Part shown: piece after piece, positions 8,968 to 17,725 of the stretch
How the letters are laid out: each line of letters starts with the position of its first letter
How positions within the stretch are numbered: the stretch's first letter is position 1
NCBI GenBank assembly: GCA_965652645.1
Contig: CBFGXE010000014.1
Location: 3,496 to 67,495 of the forward strand
DNA from: ZC4RG30 sp965652645
GTDB taxonomy: Bacteria; Pseudomonadota; Gammaproteobacteria; Steroidobacterales; Steroidobacteraceae
Direction of reading: 5' to 3'
DNA: 64,000 nucleotides
Notes under the pieces: generated by a model
What the model saw: only the letters and a program-made list of their open reading frames with translations
The model's database searches: none
What the model was told of the DNA's origin: nothing
Translations under genes and position numbers: made by a program

Positions 8968-10353
8968 CTACGTCAGGAAGATCGTTCCCAGGCCCAGCAG
9001 CGTCGCAAAGCCGATGCAGTCGGTGAAGGCGGTGAGAATCACGCCCGCCGCCAGCGCCGGGTCGATCTGCAGCCGCCTCAGCGTCAGCGGCACCATCACG
9101 CCCACCAGCGCCGCGGCCAGCAGGTTGGTCACCATCGCGAAGGTGATGATCACCGCGATCTGCCAGGTGCCCAGCCAGGCCACCATGATGGCGGCCAGGA
9201 TGACCGACATGGCCAGCCCGTTGATCGCCCCCACGCTCATCTCGCGGAACAGCAGGAAGCGCGCGTCGCGCCACTCCACCTGCCCCAGTGCCATGGAGCG
9301 GATGATGAGCACCACGGTCTGCGAGCCGGCGATGCCGCCCATGCTCGACACCACCGGCATCAGCACCGCCAGCGCGGCCACCTTTTCGATGGTGCCCTCG
9401 AAACGCTGCACCACCAGGCCCGCCAGCATGGCCGTGCACAGGTTGATGCCCAGCCACAGCAGGCGCCGCCGCGTGGTGGTGAGCACCGGCGCGAAGGCGT
9501 CTTCCTCGTCGCGCAGGCCGGCGCCGGCCATCACCTCGTGCGCGGCTTCCTCGGCGATCACGTCCACCACGTCGTCCACGGTGATGCGCCCGAGCAGCAC
9601 GCCGGAGTCATCCACCACGGGGGCCGACACCAGGTCGCGGTCACGGAACAGCTGCGAGACCTCGCGCGCCGGCAGTTCCGGGGCGATGCGCGGCGCATCG
9701 GTGTCGAGGCTGGCGCCCACCAGGCGCCCGGGGTCCTCGGTGAGCAGGCGTGCCAGCGTCAGGGTGCCGAGGAAGCGGTCGTTGCGGTCCACCACGAACA
9801 GCCGGTCGGTGCGCTCGGGCAGCTCGCCGCGCATGCGCAGGTAGCGCTGCACCACTTCAAGCGACACGTCGGCGCGCACGCTCACCGTGTCGGTGCTCAT
9901 CAGGCCGCCAGCGCTGTCCTCCGGCCAGGACAGCACGCGCGAGAGCCGCTCGCGGTCCAGCTGGTCCATGTTGTGCAGCAGCTGCTGCGTGACCGCCTCG
10001 GGCAGGTCGGCCAGCAGGTCCGCCAGGTCGTCCACCTCCAGGCCCTCGGTGGCCGCGGCCAGCTCCTCCGGGTCCATCTCGCGGATCAGCTGCGCGCGCA
10101 CGTCCTCGGAGAGCTCGACCAGCACGTCGCCGTCGAGCTTCGGGTCGACCATCTCCCACACCAGTGCGCGCTGCTGTGGCGGCAGGGATTCCAGCAACTG
10201 CGCGATCTCGGCCGGATGCAGCGTGTTGACCATGCGCTCGGCGGCGCGCACCGCGCCCTCGTCCAGCGCCGTGCGCAGCGCGGACAGCCGCCCCGGCCGC
10301 GACGGCCGCGCGGTGACGATCTCGGTGCCGTTGCTGTCCGCGTCCTTGCTCAC
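8968..10353 (-). CDS. mgtE: Magnesium transporter MgtE
   Basis: Inner-membrane Mg2+ channel of 461 residues. In order: an acidic MgtE N-domain (residues about 30-130, with HPAEIAQLLESLP and the DPEELA helix), two CBS domains (about 135-260) that sense cytoplasmic Mg2+, a connecting helix and five membrane spans from about 285 on. The last spans include the conserved PVVSSMGGIAGSQ segment and a hydrophobic C-terminal end. It overlaps the ETF dehydrogenase gene by 4 bases, so it is translated from the same message; there is no leader that could hold an M-box. Confidence 0.93.
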   Translation of the reverse strand: MSKDADSNGTEIVTARPSRPGRLSALRTALDEGAVRAAERMVNTLHPAEIAQLLESLPPQQRALVWEMVDPKLDGDVLVELSEDVRAQLIREMDPEELAAATEGLEVDDLADLLADLPEAVTQQLLHNMDQLDRERLSRVLSWPEDSAGGLMSTDTVSVRADVSLEVVQRYLRMRGELPERTDRLFVVDRNDRFLGTLTLARLLTEDPGRLVGASLDTDAPRIAPELPAREVSQLFRDRDLVSAPVVDDSGVLLGRITVDDVVDVIAEEAAHEVMAGAGLRDEEDAFAPVLTTTRRRLLWLGINLCTAMLAGLVVQRFEGTIEKVAALAVLMPVVSSMGGIAGSQTVVLIIRSMALGQVEWRDARFLLFREMSVGAINGLAMSVILAAIMVAWLGTWQIAVIITFAMVTNLLAAALVGVMVPLTLRRLQIDPALAAGVILTAFTDCIGFATLLGLGTIFLT

Positions 10354-11948
10354 AGGTTCGGGTAATTGGGTCCGCTGCCGCCTTCCGGCGTGGTCCAGGT
10401 GATGATCCCGTAGGGGTCCTTGATGTCGCAGGCCTTGCAGTGCACGCAGTTGGCGGCATTGACCTGCAGGCGCTCGCCGCCCGCGCCGTCGTCCACCATC
10501 TCGTACACGTTGGCGGGACAGAAGCGGGTGCAGGGATTGCCATACTCCTGCGCGCAGCGCGTGGCGCAGATGCTGGTGTCGTGCACGTGCAGGTGCGCGG
10601 GCTGGGATTCATCATGCGCCGTCTGCGCGAAGAACACCGCGGCCAGCCGGTCGCGCGGCGGCAGCGTGCGCGGCTGCCAGTGCCGCTCGGGCGACTCGTA
10701 TTCATCGAGCCGGTGCAGGGTGGAGTTGCCGGCATTGGCCAGCGTCCAGGGCGCCGTGCCCGCGGTGACGGTTTCGAACAGGCCATTGGCCAGTCCCCAC
10801 CACAGCCCGCGCTTGAAGCCGGGCTTGATGTTGCGCACCTTGCGCAGCTCCTGTCCGCCCGCCGAGGCGCGCCAGCGTGCATCAAAGCCCGCGCTGCCGC
10901 CGGTTTCCACCAGGTGTTCGGCGGCCAGCATTCCGCAGCGCAGGGCCTGGTGCACGCCCTTGATCTTGGGGAAGTTCAGCGTGCCGCCGGCATCACCGGC
11001 CAGCAGCGCGCCGGGCATGTCCAGCCGCGGGCAGGACTGCCAGCCGCCGGCGGCGATGGTGCGCGCACCCGCCGCCAGGATCTCCCCGCCTTCCAGCAGC
11101 GGACGCAGCGAGGGGTGGTGCTTGAACTGCTGGAACGCCTCGAAGGGTTGCAGCCTGGGGTCCTGGTAGTCCAGTCCCACCACGAAACCCACGTAGGCCT
11201 GGTCGCCACCCAGGTGGTACACGAAGCTGCCGCCGTAGGTCTGGTTGTCCAGCGGCCAGCCCACCGAGTGCTGCACCAGGCCTTCCTTCACACGGCCCGG
11301 CGGCAGCTGCCACAGTTCCTTGAAGCCCAGCGCGAAGGTCTGCGGCGAGCGTCCCTCATCCAGCCCGAACTGCGCGATCAGTCGCTTGGCGAGGCTACCG
11401 CGGCAGCCCTCGGCCACGATGGTGGTGCGGGCGCGGATCTCCGGGCCGGGGGCGTAGTTGGCGGTGGGATTGCCCTGCTCATCGAGCCCCATGTCGCCCA
11501 CGCGCACGCCGGCCACGGCGCCATCGGCATCGAACAGCGGCGCGGCGGCGGCAAAGCCGGGCAGCACGTCCACGCCCAGGCTCTCCGCATGCGCCGCCAG
11601 CAGCGGCAGCAGCTGGCCCAGCGAGATGACCAGGTTGCCGTGGTTGCGTTGCTGCGGCGGCACCGGCAGGCGCAGCGCGCGCTGCGGGGTGAGCAGGCGG
11701 AATTCATCCCGCTGCACCGGCACGCAGATCGCCGGCGGGGTCTGTCGCCATTCCGGCCACAGCGCATCCAGCGGACCCGGTTCGAGCACGGCCCCGGAGA
11801 GCGCGTGGCCGCCCACGCTGGCGGCCTTCTCCAGCACGCACACGTTCAGCGTGGCATCGAGCTGCTTGAGCCGGATCGCGGCGGCGAGGCCCGCAGGACC
11901 TGCGCCGACCACGAGTACGTCGTATTCCATCTGGTCGCGGTTCGTCAT
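10350..11948 (-). CDS. Electron-transfer flavoprotein:ubiquinone oxidoreductase
   Basis: Membrane-associated flavoprotein of 532 residues that passes electrons from ETF (fatty acid and amino acid oxidation) to ubiquinone. The FAD-binding VVGAGPAGLAAA is at residues 13-24. The C-terminal 4Fe-4S ferredoxin domain is intact, with Cys residues in CATRCAQEYGNPCTRFCP and CVHCKACDIKDPYG, ending with the usual GGSGPNYPNL. Length matches the family. The start MTNRDQMEYD offers a second ATG six residues on. The etfAB genes are not in the window. Confidence 0.94.
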   Translation of the reverse strand: MTNRDQMEYDVLVVGAGPAGLAAAIRLKQLDATLNVCVLEKAASVGGHALSGAVLEPGPLDALWPEWRQTPPAICVPVQRDEFRLLTPQRALRLPVPPQQRNHGNLVISLGQLLPLLAAHAESLGVDVLPGFAAAAPLFDADGAVAGVRVGDMGLDEQGNPTANYAPGPEIRARTTIVAEGCRGSLAKRLIAQFGLDEGRSPQTFALGFKELWQLPPGRVKEGLVQHSVGWPLDNQTYGGSFVYHLGGDQAYVGFVVGLDYQDPRLQPFEAFQQFKHHPSLRPLLEGGEILAAGARTIAAGGWQSCPRLDMPGALLAGDAGGTLNFPKIKGVHQALRCGMLAAEHLVETGGSAGFDARWRASAGGQELRKVRNIKPGFKRGLWWGLANGLFETVTAGTAPWTLANAGNSTLHRLDEYESPERHWQPRTLPPRDRLAAVFFAQTAHDESQPAHLHVHDTSICATRCAQEYGNPCTRFCPANVYEMVDDGAGGERLQVNAANCVHCKACDIKDPYGIITWTTPEGGSGPNYPNL

Positions 11949-12010
11949 GGCGCGCGAAGTGTAGCCGCAACAGCGGCGTACGGTTCGCGAATGCGCCCGC
12001 CCGCCAGGAG

Positions 12011-12799
12011 TCAGCCGGACTGCAGGTCCGGCTCGGGAATGCGCGCCAGGATTGCTGCACGTGCGGCCTCCACCGAGGCCGCGATCACCGCCGGGTCGGT
12101 GCTGGCGGGCGCCGGCTGCGGTGGTGCCAGTTCCACCTCGATGCGCCCGGGCCGCGGCAGGCGTGCGCCGGCCGGCAGCGCACGGCGCGTGCCGCGGATG
12201 GCCACCGGCACGATGGGCAGCTGCGCGTTTGCCGCCACCACGAACGCCCCGCTGCGAAAGCGCGCCAGCCCCGGTTCACGCTGGAAGGTGCCCTCGGGAA
12301 AGAAGGCCATCGCGCCGCCGGCCTGTGCGCGCCGGAACAGCTTGCGGGCGTCGCGCGCACTGCGCTGCGCGCCGCCCCTGTCCACGAAATGCGAGCCGAT
12401 GCGCCGGAGCAGCAGGTTGGCCAGCGGCACGCGGCTCATCTCCCGCTTGATCACGAAGCCGAACACCGGCGGCAGTGCGGCGAACAGCACGATGCCATCC
12501 AGGTAGCTGGCATGGTTGGCCACCACCACGCAGGCAGAGGAGGGCAGGTGCCCGGCGCCTTGCACGCTCACGCGCATGCCGCCGAGCCACAACGCCAGCC
12601 GCGCCGCGCCCTGCACCATGCGACGGCGCAGCCGCTGCCAGGGAACCGGCAGGATGAGGATCAGCACCCCGATCGCCAGCACGAGGAAGGATATTGCTGC
12701 CCAGGCAGCATATGGGATGGCCAGCCAGCGCAGCGGGCTTCGGTTCGACGACACAGTGACGGCGGTGTTGCTCAGGTGGGATAGTGTGACCCGCTTCAT
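12011..12799 (-). CDS. plsC: 1-acyl-sn-glycerol-3-phosphate acyltransferase (PlsC family)
   Basis: Membrane acyltransferase of 262 residues that would make phosphatidic acid from lysophosphatidic acid. The catalytic HxxxxD block is NHASYLD (His96, Asp101), with the substrate block FFPEGTF near residue 168 and a later PVAIRGT segment. One strong hydrophobic helix lies at about 30-52. It is divergent from xerD. Assignment to the family is sure; whether it is the main PlsC or a paralogue with another acceptor cannot be told. Confidence 0.85.
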   Translation of the reverse strand: MKRVTLSHLSNTAVTVSSNRSPLRWLAIPYAAWAAISFLVLAIGVLILILPVPWQRLRRRMVQGAARLALWLGGMRVSVQGAGHLPSSACVVVANHASYLDGIVLFAALPPVFGFVIKREMSRVPLANLLLRRIGSHFVDRGGAQRSARDARKLFRRAQAGGAMAFFPEGTFQREPGLARFRSGAFVVAANAQLPIVPVAIRGTRRALPAGARLPRPGRIEVELAPPQPAPASTDPAVIAASVEAARAAILARIPEPDLQSG

Positions 12800-12906
12800 C
12801 TTTATGTTAACGCCTGATCAGGCGTGTGAAGGGCATCACGGGGACCCCCGGGGAGATTCGGGATACTCGCTCCAGTCTGTTCACGATCGCCATCGGAAAC
12901 ACCCCC

Positions 12907-13842
12907 TTGAGCAAATCCGCCAGTTCCGCCCCTGCGACCCGCCCGGCAACCGATGCGGTCGATCCGGCCGTCACGCGGTTCCTCGACGGCGCGTGGATGG
13001 AGCGGGGCCTGTCGTCGAACACGCTCGCCGCCTACCGGGCGGACCTGATGGCGCTGTCGCGCTGGCTGAATGCCCGCGGCACCGAGATTTCCAGGGCTAC
13101 ACGTGCCGACCTGCTCGGATTCATCGCATGGCGAGTCGAATCCGGCGCGCGTCCACGTTCGACGGCGCGGCAGCTTTCGTCGTTCCGTCGCTTTTATCGC
13201 CACCTGCTGCGCGAGGGTTCGCTGCGCGAGGATCCCACCGCGCAGATCGCGATGCCGAAGATCGGCCGCTCGCTGCCCAAGTCGCTCTCCGAGGGCGAGG
13301 TCGAGGCGCTGCTGAATGCGCCGGTGGTTTCCGATCCGCTGGGCAGCCGCGACCGCACCATGCTCGAGGTGCTCTACGCCACGGGACTGCGCGTGTCGGA
13401 GCTGGTCACGCTGAAGTATTCGCAGCTGAACCTCAACCAGGGCGTGCTGCGCGTCACCGGCAAGGGTGACCGCGAGCGGCTGATTCCGCTGGGCGAGGAG
13501 GCCGTGCGCTGGCTGCGCGAGTTCATCGGCACCGGCCGCGGCGAGATCCTGCTCGACCGGCACACCGACTACCTCTTTCCGACCCGCCGCGGCGACCACA
13601 TGACGCGCCAGGCCTTCTGGCACATCATCAAGCGCTACGCACGCAAGTCGAACATCGAGAAGGAACTCTCCCCGCACACGCTGCGGCATGCCTTCGCCAC
13701 GCACCTGCTGAACCACGGCGCCGACCTGCGCGTGGTGCAGATGCTGCTGGGCCACAGCGACCTCTCGACCACGCAGATCTACACCCACGTGGCCCGCGAG
13801 CGCATGAAGGAGCTGCACGCGCAGCACCATCCGCGCGGCTGA
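12907..13842 (+). CDS. xerD: Tyrosine recombinase XerD
   Basis: Site-specific recombinase of 311 residues that resolves chromosome dimers at dif with XerC. It has the N-terminal SAM-like core-binding domain (about 25-110) and a catalytic domain with Arg in GLRVSEL, Lys in VTGKGDRERL, HTLRHAFATHL, the GHSDLSTT His and Tyr in TQIYTHV. The ending ERMKELHAQHHPRG is typical of XerD. The start is uncertain: TTG at 12907 gives MSKSASS and a normal length, while GTG at 12826 would add 27 residues. It is a housekeeping recombinase, not an island integrase: no att-like repeats or foreign genes flank it. Confidence 0.88.
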   Translation: MSKSASSAPATRPATDAVDPAVTRFLDGAWMERGLSSNTLAAYRADLMALSRWLNARGTEISRATRADLLGFIAWRVESGARPRSTARQLSSFRRFYRHLLREGSLREDPTAQIAMPKIGRSLPKSLSEGEVEALLNAPVVSDPLGSRDRTMLEVLYATGLRVSELVTLKYSQLNLNQGVLRVTGKGDRERLIPLGEEAVRWLREFIGTGRGEILLDRHTDYLFPTRRGDHMTRQAFWHIIKRYARKSNIEKELSPHTLRHAFATHLLNHGADLRVVQMLLGHSDLSTTQIYTHVARERMKELHAQHHPRG

Positions 13843-13886
13843 GCCCGGCGGGCAGCCGGCTCCCGGAAGGCTGCTACACTGCCGGC

Positions 13887-14693
13887 ATGAACGGCTTCCT
13901 GAAATACCGCGCGGCCCTCCCGGGCGCCCTCGCGCTGGTCCTGGCGGCCTGCGGCGGCGAGCCGCAGTCCGGCGCCACGCCTCCCCCCGCCTCGGCGCCC
14001 GTGCCCGTGACCGACGGGGATCCGCGCATCTTCCTGGCGGAGATGATGCCGGGCCTCGAGCCCGAAGACCTGCGGCCCACGCCCGTGGCCGGAATCTACG
14101 AGATCTCCCACGATGGCGAGATCACCTACGTCACCGCCGACGGCGGCTACGTGTTCTCGGGCAACATCTACCAGGTCACCCCGGACGGCGAATTCCCCAA
14201 CATCACCGAGCAGCGCCGGCGCGAGCTCAGGCTGCAGATGCTGGCCGAGATCCCCGAGAACGAAATGATCGTGTTCGGCACGGCGCGCTCGCCCGAGACC
14301 GTCACCGTGTTCACCGACGTGGATTGCCAGTGGTGCCAGCGCATGCATTCGCAGGTGGAGGAATACAACCGCCTGGGCATCCGCGTGCGCTACCTGGCCT
14401 ATCCGCGCAGCGGCCCGGACTCCGGGTCCGGGCATGTGATGGACGATGTGTGGTGCGCCAAGGACCGCCGCAAGGCCCTTACCACCGCCAAGCAGGGCGG
14501 CACCGTGCCGCATCGTGAGTGCAGCACGCCGGTCGCGAAGCATTTTGACCTGGGGCGCCGGCTGGATCTCAGTGGCACGCCGGGCGTGCTGCTGTCGAGC
14601 GGGGAGCTGATTCCCGGCTACCTGCCGCCACCCGACCTGCTGGAGGCCATCAAGGAGAGCAAGGCCGCGCCCGTGCTCTCGCTCGCACGCTGA
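13887..14693 (+). CDS. dsbC: Thiol:disulfide interchange protein, DsbC-like, probable lipoprotein
   Basis: Periplasmic disulfide isomerase of 268 residues. The N-terminus is a lipoprotein signal ending in the lipobox LAAC (Cys22), followed by a Pro/Ala-rich linker. Residues about 45-110 resemble the DsbC dimerization domain. The thioredoxin-fold catalytic domain has the active site CQWC at 147-150, and a second structural Cys pair lies in VWCAKD and REC, as in DsbC. E. coli DsbC is soluble in the periplasm, so the lipobox would make this version membrane-attached. It lies 44 bases after xerD, the same neighbour order as xerD-dsbC in E. coli. Confidence 0.86.
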   Translation: MNGFLKYRAALPGALALVLAACGGEPQSGATPPPASAPVPVTDGDPRIFLAEMMPGLEPEDLRPTPVAGIYEISHDGEITYVTADGGYVFSGNIYQVTPDGEFPNITEQRRRELRLQMLAEIPENEMIVFGTARSPETVTVFTDVDCQWCQRMHSQVEEYNRLGIRVRYLAYPRSGPDSGSGHVMDDVWCAKDRRKALTTAKQGGTVPHRECSTPVAKHFDLGRRLDLSGTPGVLLSSGELIPGYLPPPDLLEAIKESKAAPVLSLAR

Positions 14694-14698
14694 GCGCG

Positions 14699-14717
14699 GC
14701 CGCCGCTGCGCGGCGGC
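14699..14717. terminator. Hairpin between convergent dsbC and ferredoxin genes
   Basis: A perfect 8-bp GC-only stem (GCCGCCGC / GCGGCGGC) with a 3-base loop sits in the 25-base gap between two convergent stop codons. It has no T-run on either side, so intrinsic termination is only likely, not proven. Confidence 0.45.
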
Positions 14718-14718
14718 T

Positions 14719-15042
14719 TCAGCGTTCCAGCAGCTCCCGCTTGCCGGGCTTGCCGTCCCATTCCTTGCCGTCGGCAGGGCCGGGTTTTTTCTCGGTGATC
14801 ACCGGCCACTGCTTGGCCAGCTCGGCGTTGATCTTCAGGAAGTCCTTCTGGTCCGCGGGCACCTCATCTTCGGAGAAGATGGCCTCGGCGGGGCACTCCG
14901 GCTCGCACAGCGTGCAGTCGATGCATTCATCCGGGTCGATCACCAGGAAGTTCGGGCCCTCATGGAAGCAGTCCACCGGACAGACTTCCACGCAGTCCAT
15001 GTATTTGCACTTGATGCAGTTTTCGGTGACGACGAAGGTCAT
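14719..15042 (-). CDS. fdxA: Seven-iron ferredoxin FdxA
   Basis: Small cytoplasmic electron carrier of 107 residues. The N-terminal half carries CIKCKYMDCVEVC and the later CIDCTLCEPEC, the Cys pattern of 3Fe-4S plus 4Fe-4S (7Fe) ferredoxins of the Azotobacter FdI/FdxA type. The C-terminal tail of about 45 residues, with the WPVITEKK segment, is also typical of FdxA. Partner enzymes are not obvious from the neighbours: it stands alone between dsbC and a NUDIX gene, 22 bases from the latter. Confidence 0.92.
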   Translation of the reverse strand: MTFVVTENCIKCKYMDCVEVCPVDCFHEGPNFLVIDPDECIDCTLCEPECPAEAIFSEDEVPADQKDFLKINAELAKQWPVITEKKPGPADGKEWDGKPGKRELLER

Positions 15043-15064
15043 GCGCTCTCCACGGTAAGGCGCG

Positions 15065-15637
15065 TCATTTTAACCCATCGGGCGAGGCTGGCCCGGGGCG
15101 GCGGGCAAGCGTCGTGACGTGCGTTGGCAGGGCCACAGTCTCGCGGTCCGCGACGTGGCACTGCAAGGCATAAACTGTTGAGGGAAAGGCCAGTTCGTCC
15201 CACGGGATGTCCGCGGGGTCCACCAGCTTCGCCTCCAGGCTCTCCTCGCCGGCGCCGAATTCCGGCTTCGCCAGCCGGGCCCGGAAAAACACATGCACCT
15301 GGCAGGCTTCCGGCACATTGGCCACCGCCAGCAGGGGGCCGATTTCCACCGTGGCCAGCGCCTCCTCGAAACACTCGCGCGCGGCGCCGGCCTCCATCGT
15401 CTCCCCGTTCTCCAGGAAGCCCGCCGGGATGGTCCAGTAGCCGCGACGCGGTTCGATGGCCCGCCGGCAGATCAGGATGCGGCCCTCGTGCACGGGCACG
15501 CAGCCCACCACCACGTTGGGATTGTCGTAGTGCACCACGCCGCAGGCCGGGCAGGTGCGCCGCGGCCGCGTATCCCCCGGGGGGATGGCCACCACGGTGC
15601 GCTGGCCACAATGCGAGCAGAAAGGCTTGTCCATCAC
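15065..15637 (-). CDS. NUDIX hydrolase with N-terminal zinc ribbon
   Basis: Cytoplasmic pyrophosphohydrolase of 190 residues. Two CxxC pairs (CSHCGQ near residue 7 and CPACGV near 30) form a short zinc ribbon, as in NudC-like and ADP-ribose pyrophosphatase-like proteins. The Nudix box runs from GFLENGETMEAGAA through RECFEEAL; the catalytic Glu residues are kept, but the box Gly after EEA is Leu, which is a known variation in this subgroup. Substrate is not known. It is upstream of fdxA on the same strand with a 22-base gap. Confidence 0.85.
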   Translation of the reverse strand: MMDKPFCSHCGQRTVVAIPPGDTRPRRTCPACGVVHYDNPNVVVGCVPVHEGRILICRRAIEPRRGYWTIPAGFLENGETMEAGAARECFEEALATVEIGPLLAVANVPEACQVHVFFRARLAKPEFGAGEESLEAKLVDPADIPWDELAFPSTVYALQCHVADRETVALPTHVTTLARRPGPASPDGLK

Positions 15638-15729
15638 ATTCCGCCGGGAGCGACTGCGACCGGCATCACACCCCGGGATGCTGTACGACGGCGATCATCG
15701 GTGTAACCAACCCATGCGGCCCTTTACGG

Positions 15730-17529
15730 ATGGACCCGAAGGATAACAGCGCGACAGCCAGCCACGCGCGCCTGCAGGCGGACCTCAGGCTGATGCGGCT
15801 CGGGCGCGAGATGCGCCGGCGGGTGCGTTCGCGCATGCCGCTGTCCGAGGTGCTGCGCGAGCTGGGCCTGCGCATGGGGGCCGATGCCGTGCTGCTGTGG
15901 CTGCCAGGGGCGCACCTGAGGCTCGCCGTGGGCGTGCGCGAGCGCGAGCTGCCCGTGGCCATCGCCACCGAATTCGACGCGCAGCTTGCGCAGCTGGGCG
16001 ATCCGGCCGCGATGGGCGACCAGCCCGCGCGTATCCTGCAGGGCGAGGAGCCACCGGCCGCCTGCCGCCTGCTGGTGATTCCCGCCGACGCCGGTTCAGG
16101 CCGCATTCCCGCCTGGCTGGTGTTCGCCCGCGATCGCAACGGCCCGCGCTTCGATGCCTTCTCGACGGTGATGGCGCAGGTGCAGGTGCTGCGCCTGGCG
16201 CCACGGCTGATGCGCGAGGTGGACTTCGACAGCGGCCATCTCTCCCGCCTGGGGCTGCGCACGGCCATCCGGCGACGGCAGAAGGATGCGGGCGCCCTGG
16301 TGCTGCTGGACCTCGACGGCCTGCGCACCCTCAACCACACGCAGGGCATTGCACTGGGCAACGTCGCCATCCGCGTGTTCGCACGGCTGCTGGTGCCGCC
16401 GGTGCTGCCGCGCAATGCGCTGGTGGCGCGACTGGACGGCGGCAAGTTCGCCGTGCTGCTTTCCGCGCGCGACGTGGACTACGCCGTGCGCATCACCGGC
16501 AAGCTGCAGAAGCTGCTGGCCGCGGTGGAGCTGAAGGAACACCCCGAGCTGCCGAAGCTGAGTTTTTCCGCCGGCATCGCCGAGTACAACGTGCCGGCGG
16601 AGCCCTTCGAGCGCTCGCTGCTGGCGGCCGACCATGTGCTGCGGCTGGCCAAGGAGCGCGGCCGCGCGCGCATCGAGACCCACCAGTCCAACGATGCCAG
16701 CGTGATCCGCCGCGTGGACGAGGACTTCGTGGCCGCCGACCTGCGCGAGGCGCTGCGCACCGGCGAGCTGGAACTCTACGCCCAGCCCATCGTGCCGCTG
16801 CGCAAGGGCCGCCACCCGCTGGGCTTCGAGCTGCTGCTGCGCCTGCCGGGCGAGGAGAGCGTGGAGGGCAGCGCCGGCCGCCTGGTGGCCGTGGCGCAGC
16901 GTTTCCAGTTGCTGACGGTGCTCGACCGCTTCGTGGTGGACCGCGCCTTCACCATCCTCGCGCCTTATCGCGCCGTGCTGGCGGCCCAGCGCATCACCGT
17001 GTCCATCAACGTCTCCGGCGCATCGCTGTGCGATCCGGCCTTCACCACCCATTTCATCGCGCAGATGCAGGCCGCGCAGCTTCCGGCCGGATCCATCGTG
17101 GTGGAGATCACCGAGCAGGTGGCCCTGGGAGATCCCATGCGCGCCGGCGATGCCATGCGCCGCCTGCGTGCCGCCGGCTGCGGCATCGCCATCGACGATT
17201 TCGGCACCGGCGCCAATTCGCTGGCCTACGTGCACCAGCTTCCGGTCACGCGCCTGAAGATCGACGGCAGCTTCGTGCGCGACATCCTCGCCAACAAGCG
17301 CTCCGAGTCAGCGGTGAAGGGCATCGTGCAGCTCGCCCGCGACTTCGTGCTGCAGACCGTGGGTGAGCACATCGAGACCCGCGAGCAGGCGGAATTCCTG
17401 CGCCGGCTGGGCGTGGATTTCGGGCAGGGCTATCTTTTCGGCCGCCCGCAGACGCTGGATGCCGTGATGGACGCGGTGGCCGAGCAGGACACCGCCACCC
17501 TGCGCAGCATGCAGGGCACGCACTTCTGA
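15730..17529 (+). CDS. Degenerate GGDEF plus EAL domain protein (likely c-di-GMP phosphodiesterase)
   Basis: Cytoplasmic protein of 599 residues without membrane spans. Residues about 30-165 resemble a divergent GAF-like sensor region. The GGDEF domain (about 180-310) has DGGKFAV where the GGDEF signature should be, so cyclase activity is unlikely. The EAL domain (about 335-585) begins with FELLLR in place of EAL but keeps its Glu; the other metal and catalytic residues are visible in SINVSG, VEITEQ, DDFGTG, LKIDGSFV, GEHIET and GQGYLFGRP. It should therefore hydrolyse c-di-GMP, possibly with GTP sensing by the GGDEF part. Start at 15730 is the first ATG beyond the divergent NUDIX gene. Confidence 0.86.
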   Translation: MDPKDNSATASHARLQADLRLMRLGREMRRRVRSRMPLSEVLRELGLRMGADAVLLWLPGAHLRLAVGVRERELPVAIATEFDAQLAQLGDPAAMGDQPARILQGEEPPAACRLLVIPADAGSGRIPAWLVFARDRNGPRFDAFSTVMAQVQVLRLAPRLMREVDFDSGHLSRLGLRTAIRRRQKDAGALVLLDLDGLRTLNHTQGIALGNVAIRVFARLLVPPVLPRNALVARLDGGKFAVLLSARDVDYAVRITGKLQKLLAAVELKEHPELPKLSFSAGIAEYNVPAEPFERSLLAADHVLRLAKERGRARIETHQSNDASVIRRVDEDFVAADLREALRTGELELYAQPIVPLRKGRHPLGFELLLRLPGEESVEGSAGRLVAVAQRFQLLTVLDRFVVDRAFTILAPYRAVLAAQRITVSINVSGASLCDPAFTTHFIAQMQAAQLPAGSIVVEITEQVALGDPMRAGDAMRRLRAAGCGIAIDDFGTGANSLAYVHQLPVTRLKIDGSFVRDILANKRSESAVKGIVQLARDFVLQTVGEHIETREQAEFLRRLGVDFGQGYLFGRPQTLDAVMDAVAEQDTATLRSMQGTHF

Positions 17530-17554
17530 GTCGGTGCTTCGCTTGTCGAATCCA

Positions 17555-17641
17555 TGGTGCCCGTGGTCCGAATCGAACGGACACGACCTTGCGGTCGGCA
17601 GATTTTGAGTCTGCTGCGTCTACCAGTTCCGCCACACGGGC
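17555..17641 (-). tRNA. tRNA-Leu (anticodon CAA)
   Basis: An 87-base class II tRNA. The acceptor stem GCCCGTG pairs with CACGGGC, followed by discriminator A and an encoded CCA. The anticodon stem GCAGA/TCTGC encloses the loop CTCAAAA, giving anticodon CAA (reads UUG). There is a long variable arm, and GGTTCGATTC-like T-loop sequence (GTTCGATTC) is intact. It stands alone between the EAL gene and the PDZ gene, and no duplicated 3' end marks it as an integration site within the window. Confidence 0.95.
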
Positions 17642-17725
17642 CTTGGGGGGCGGCCAGGGCGCGATGGTATGCCATTTTTGCAGTGCAGGGCTGCGAACAG
17701 GTGGCAGGTGGCGCATCCTGTGGCC

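Noticed and set aside
10340..10360. M-box magnesium riboswitch before mgtE
   Set aside because: mgtE overlaps the preceding gene by 4 bases, so there is no leader.
12907..13842. xerD as the integrase of a mobile element
   Set aside because: It has the standard XerD length and end, and sits before dsbC as in other Gammaproteobacteria; no foreign cargo or repeats flank it.
17555..17641. tRNA-Leu as integration site
   Set aside because: No second copy of its 3' end and no foreign genes lie nearby.
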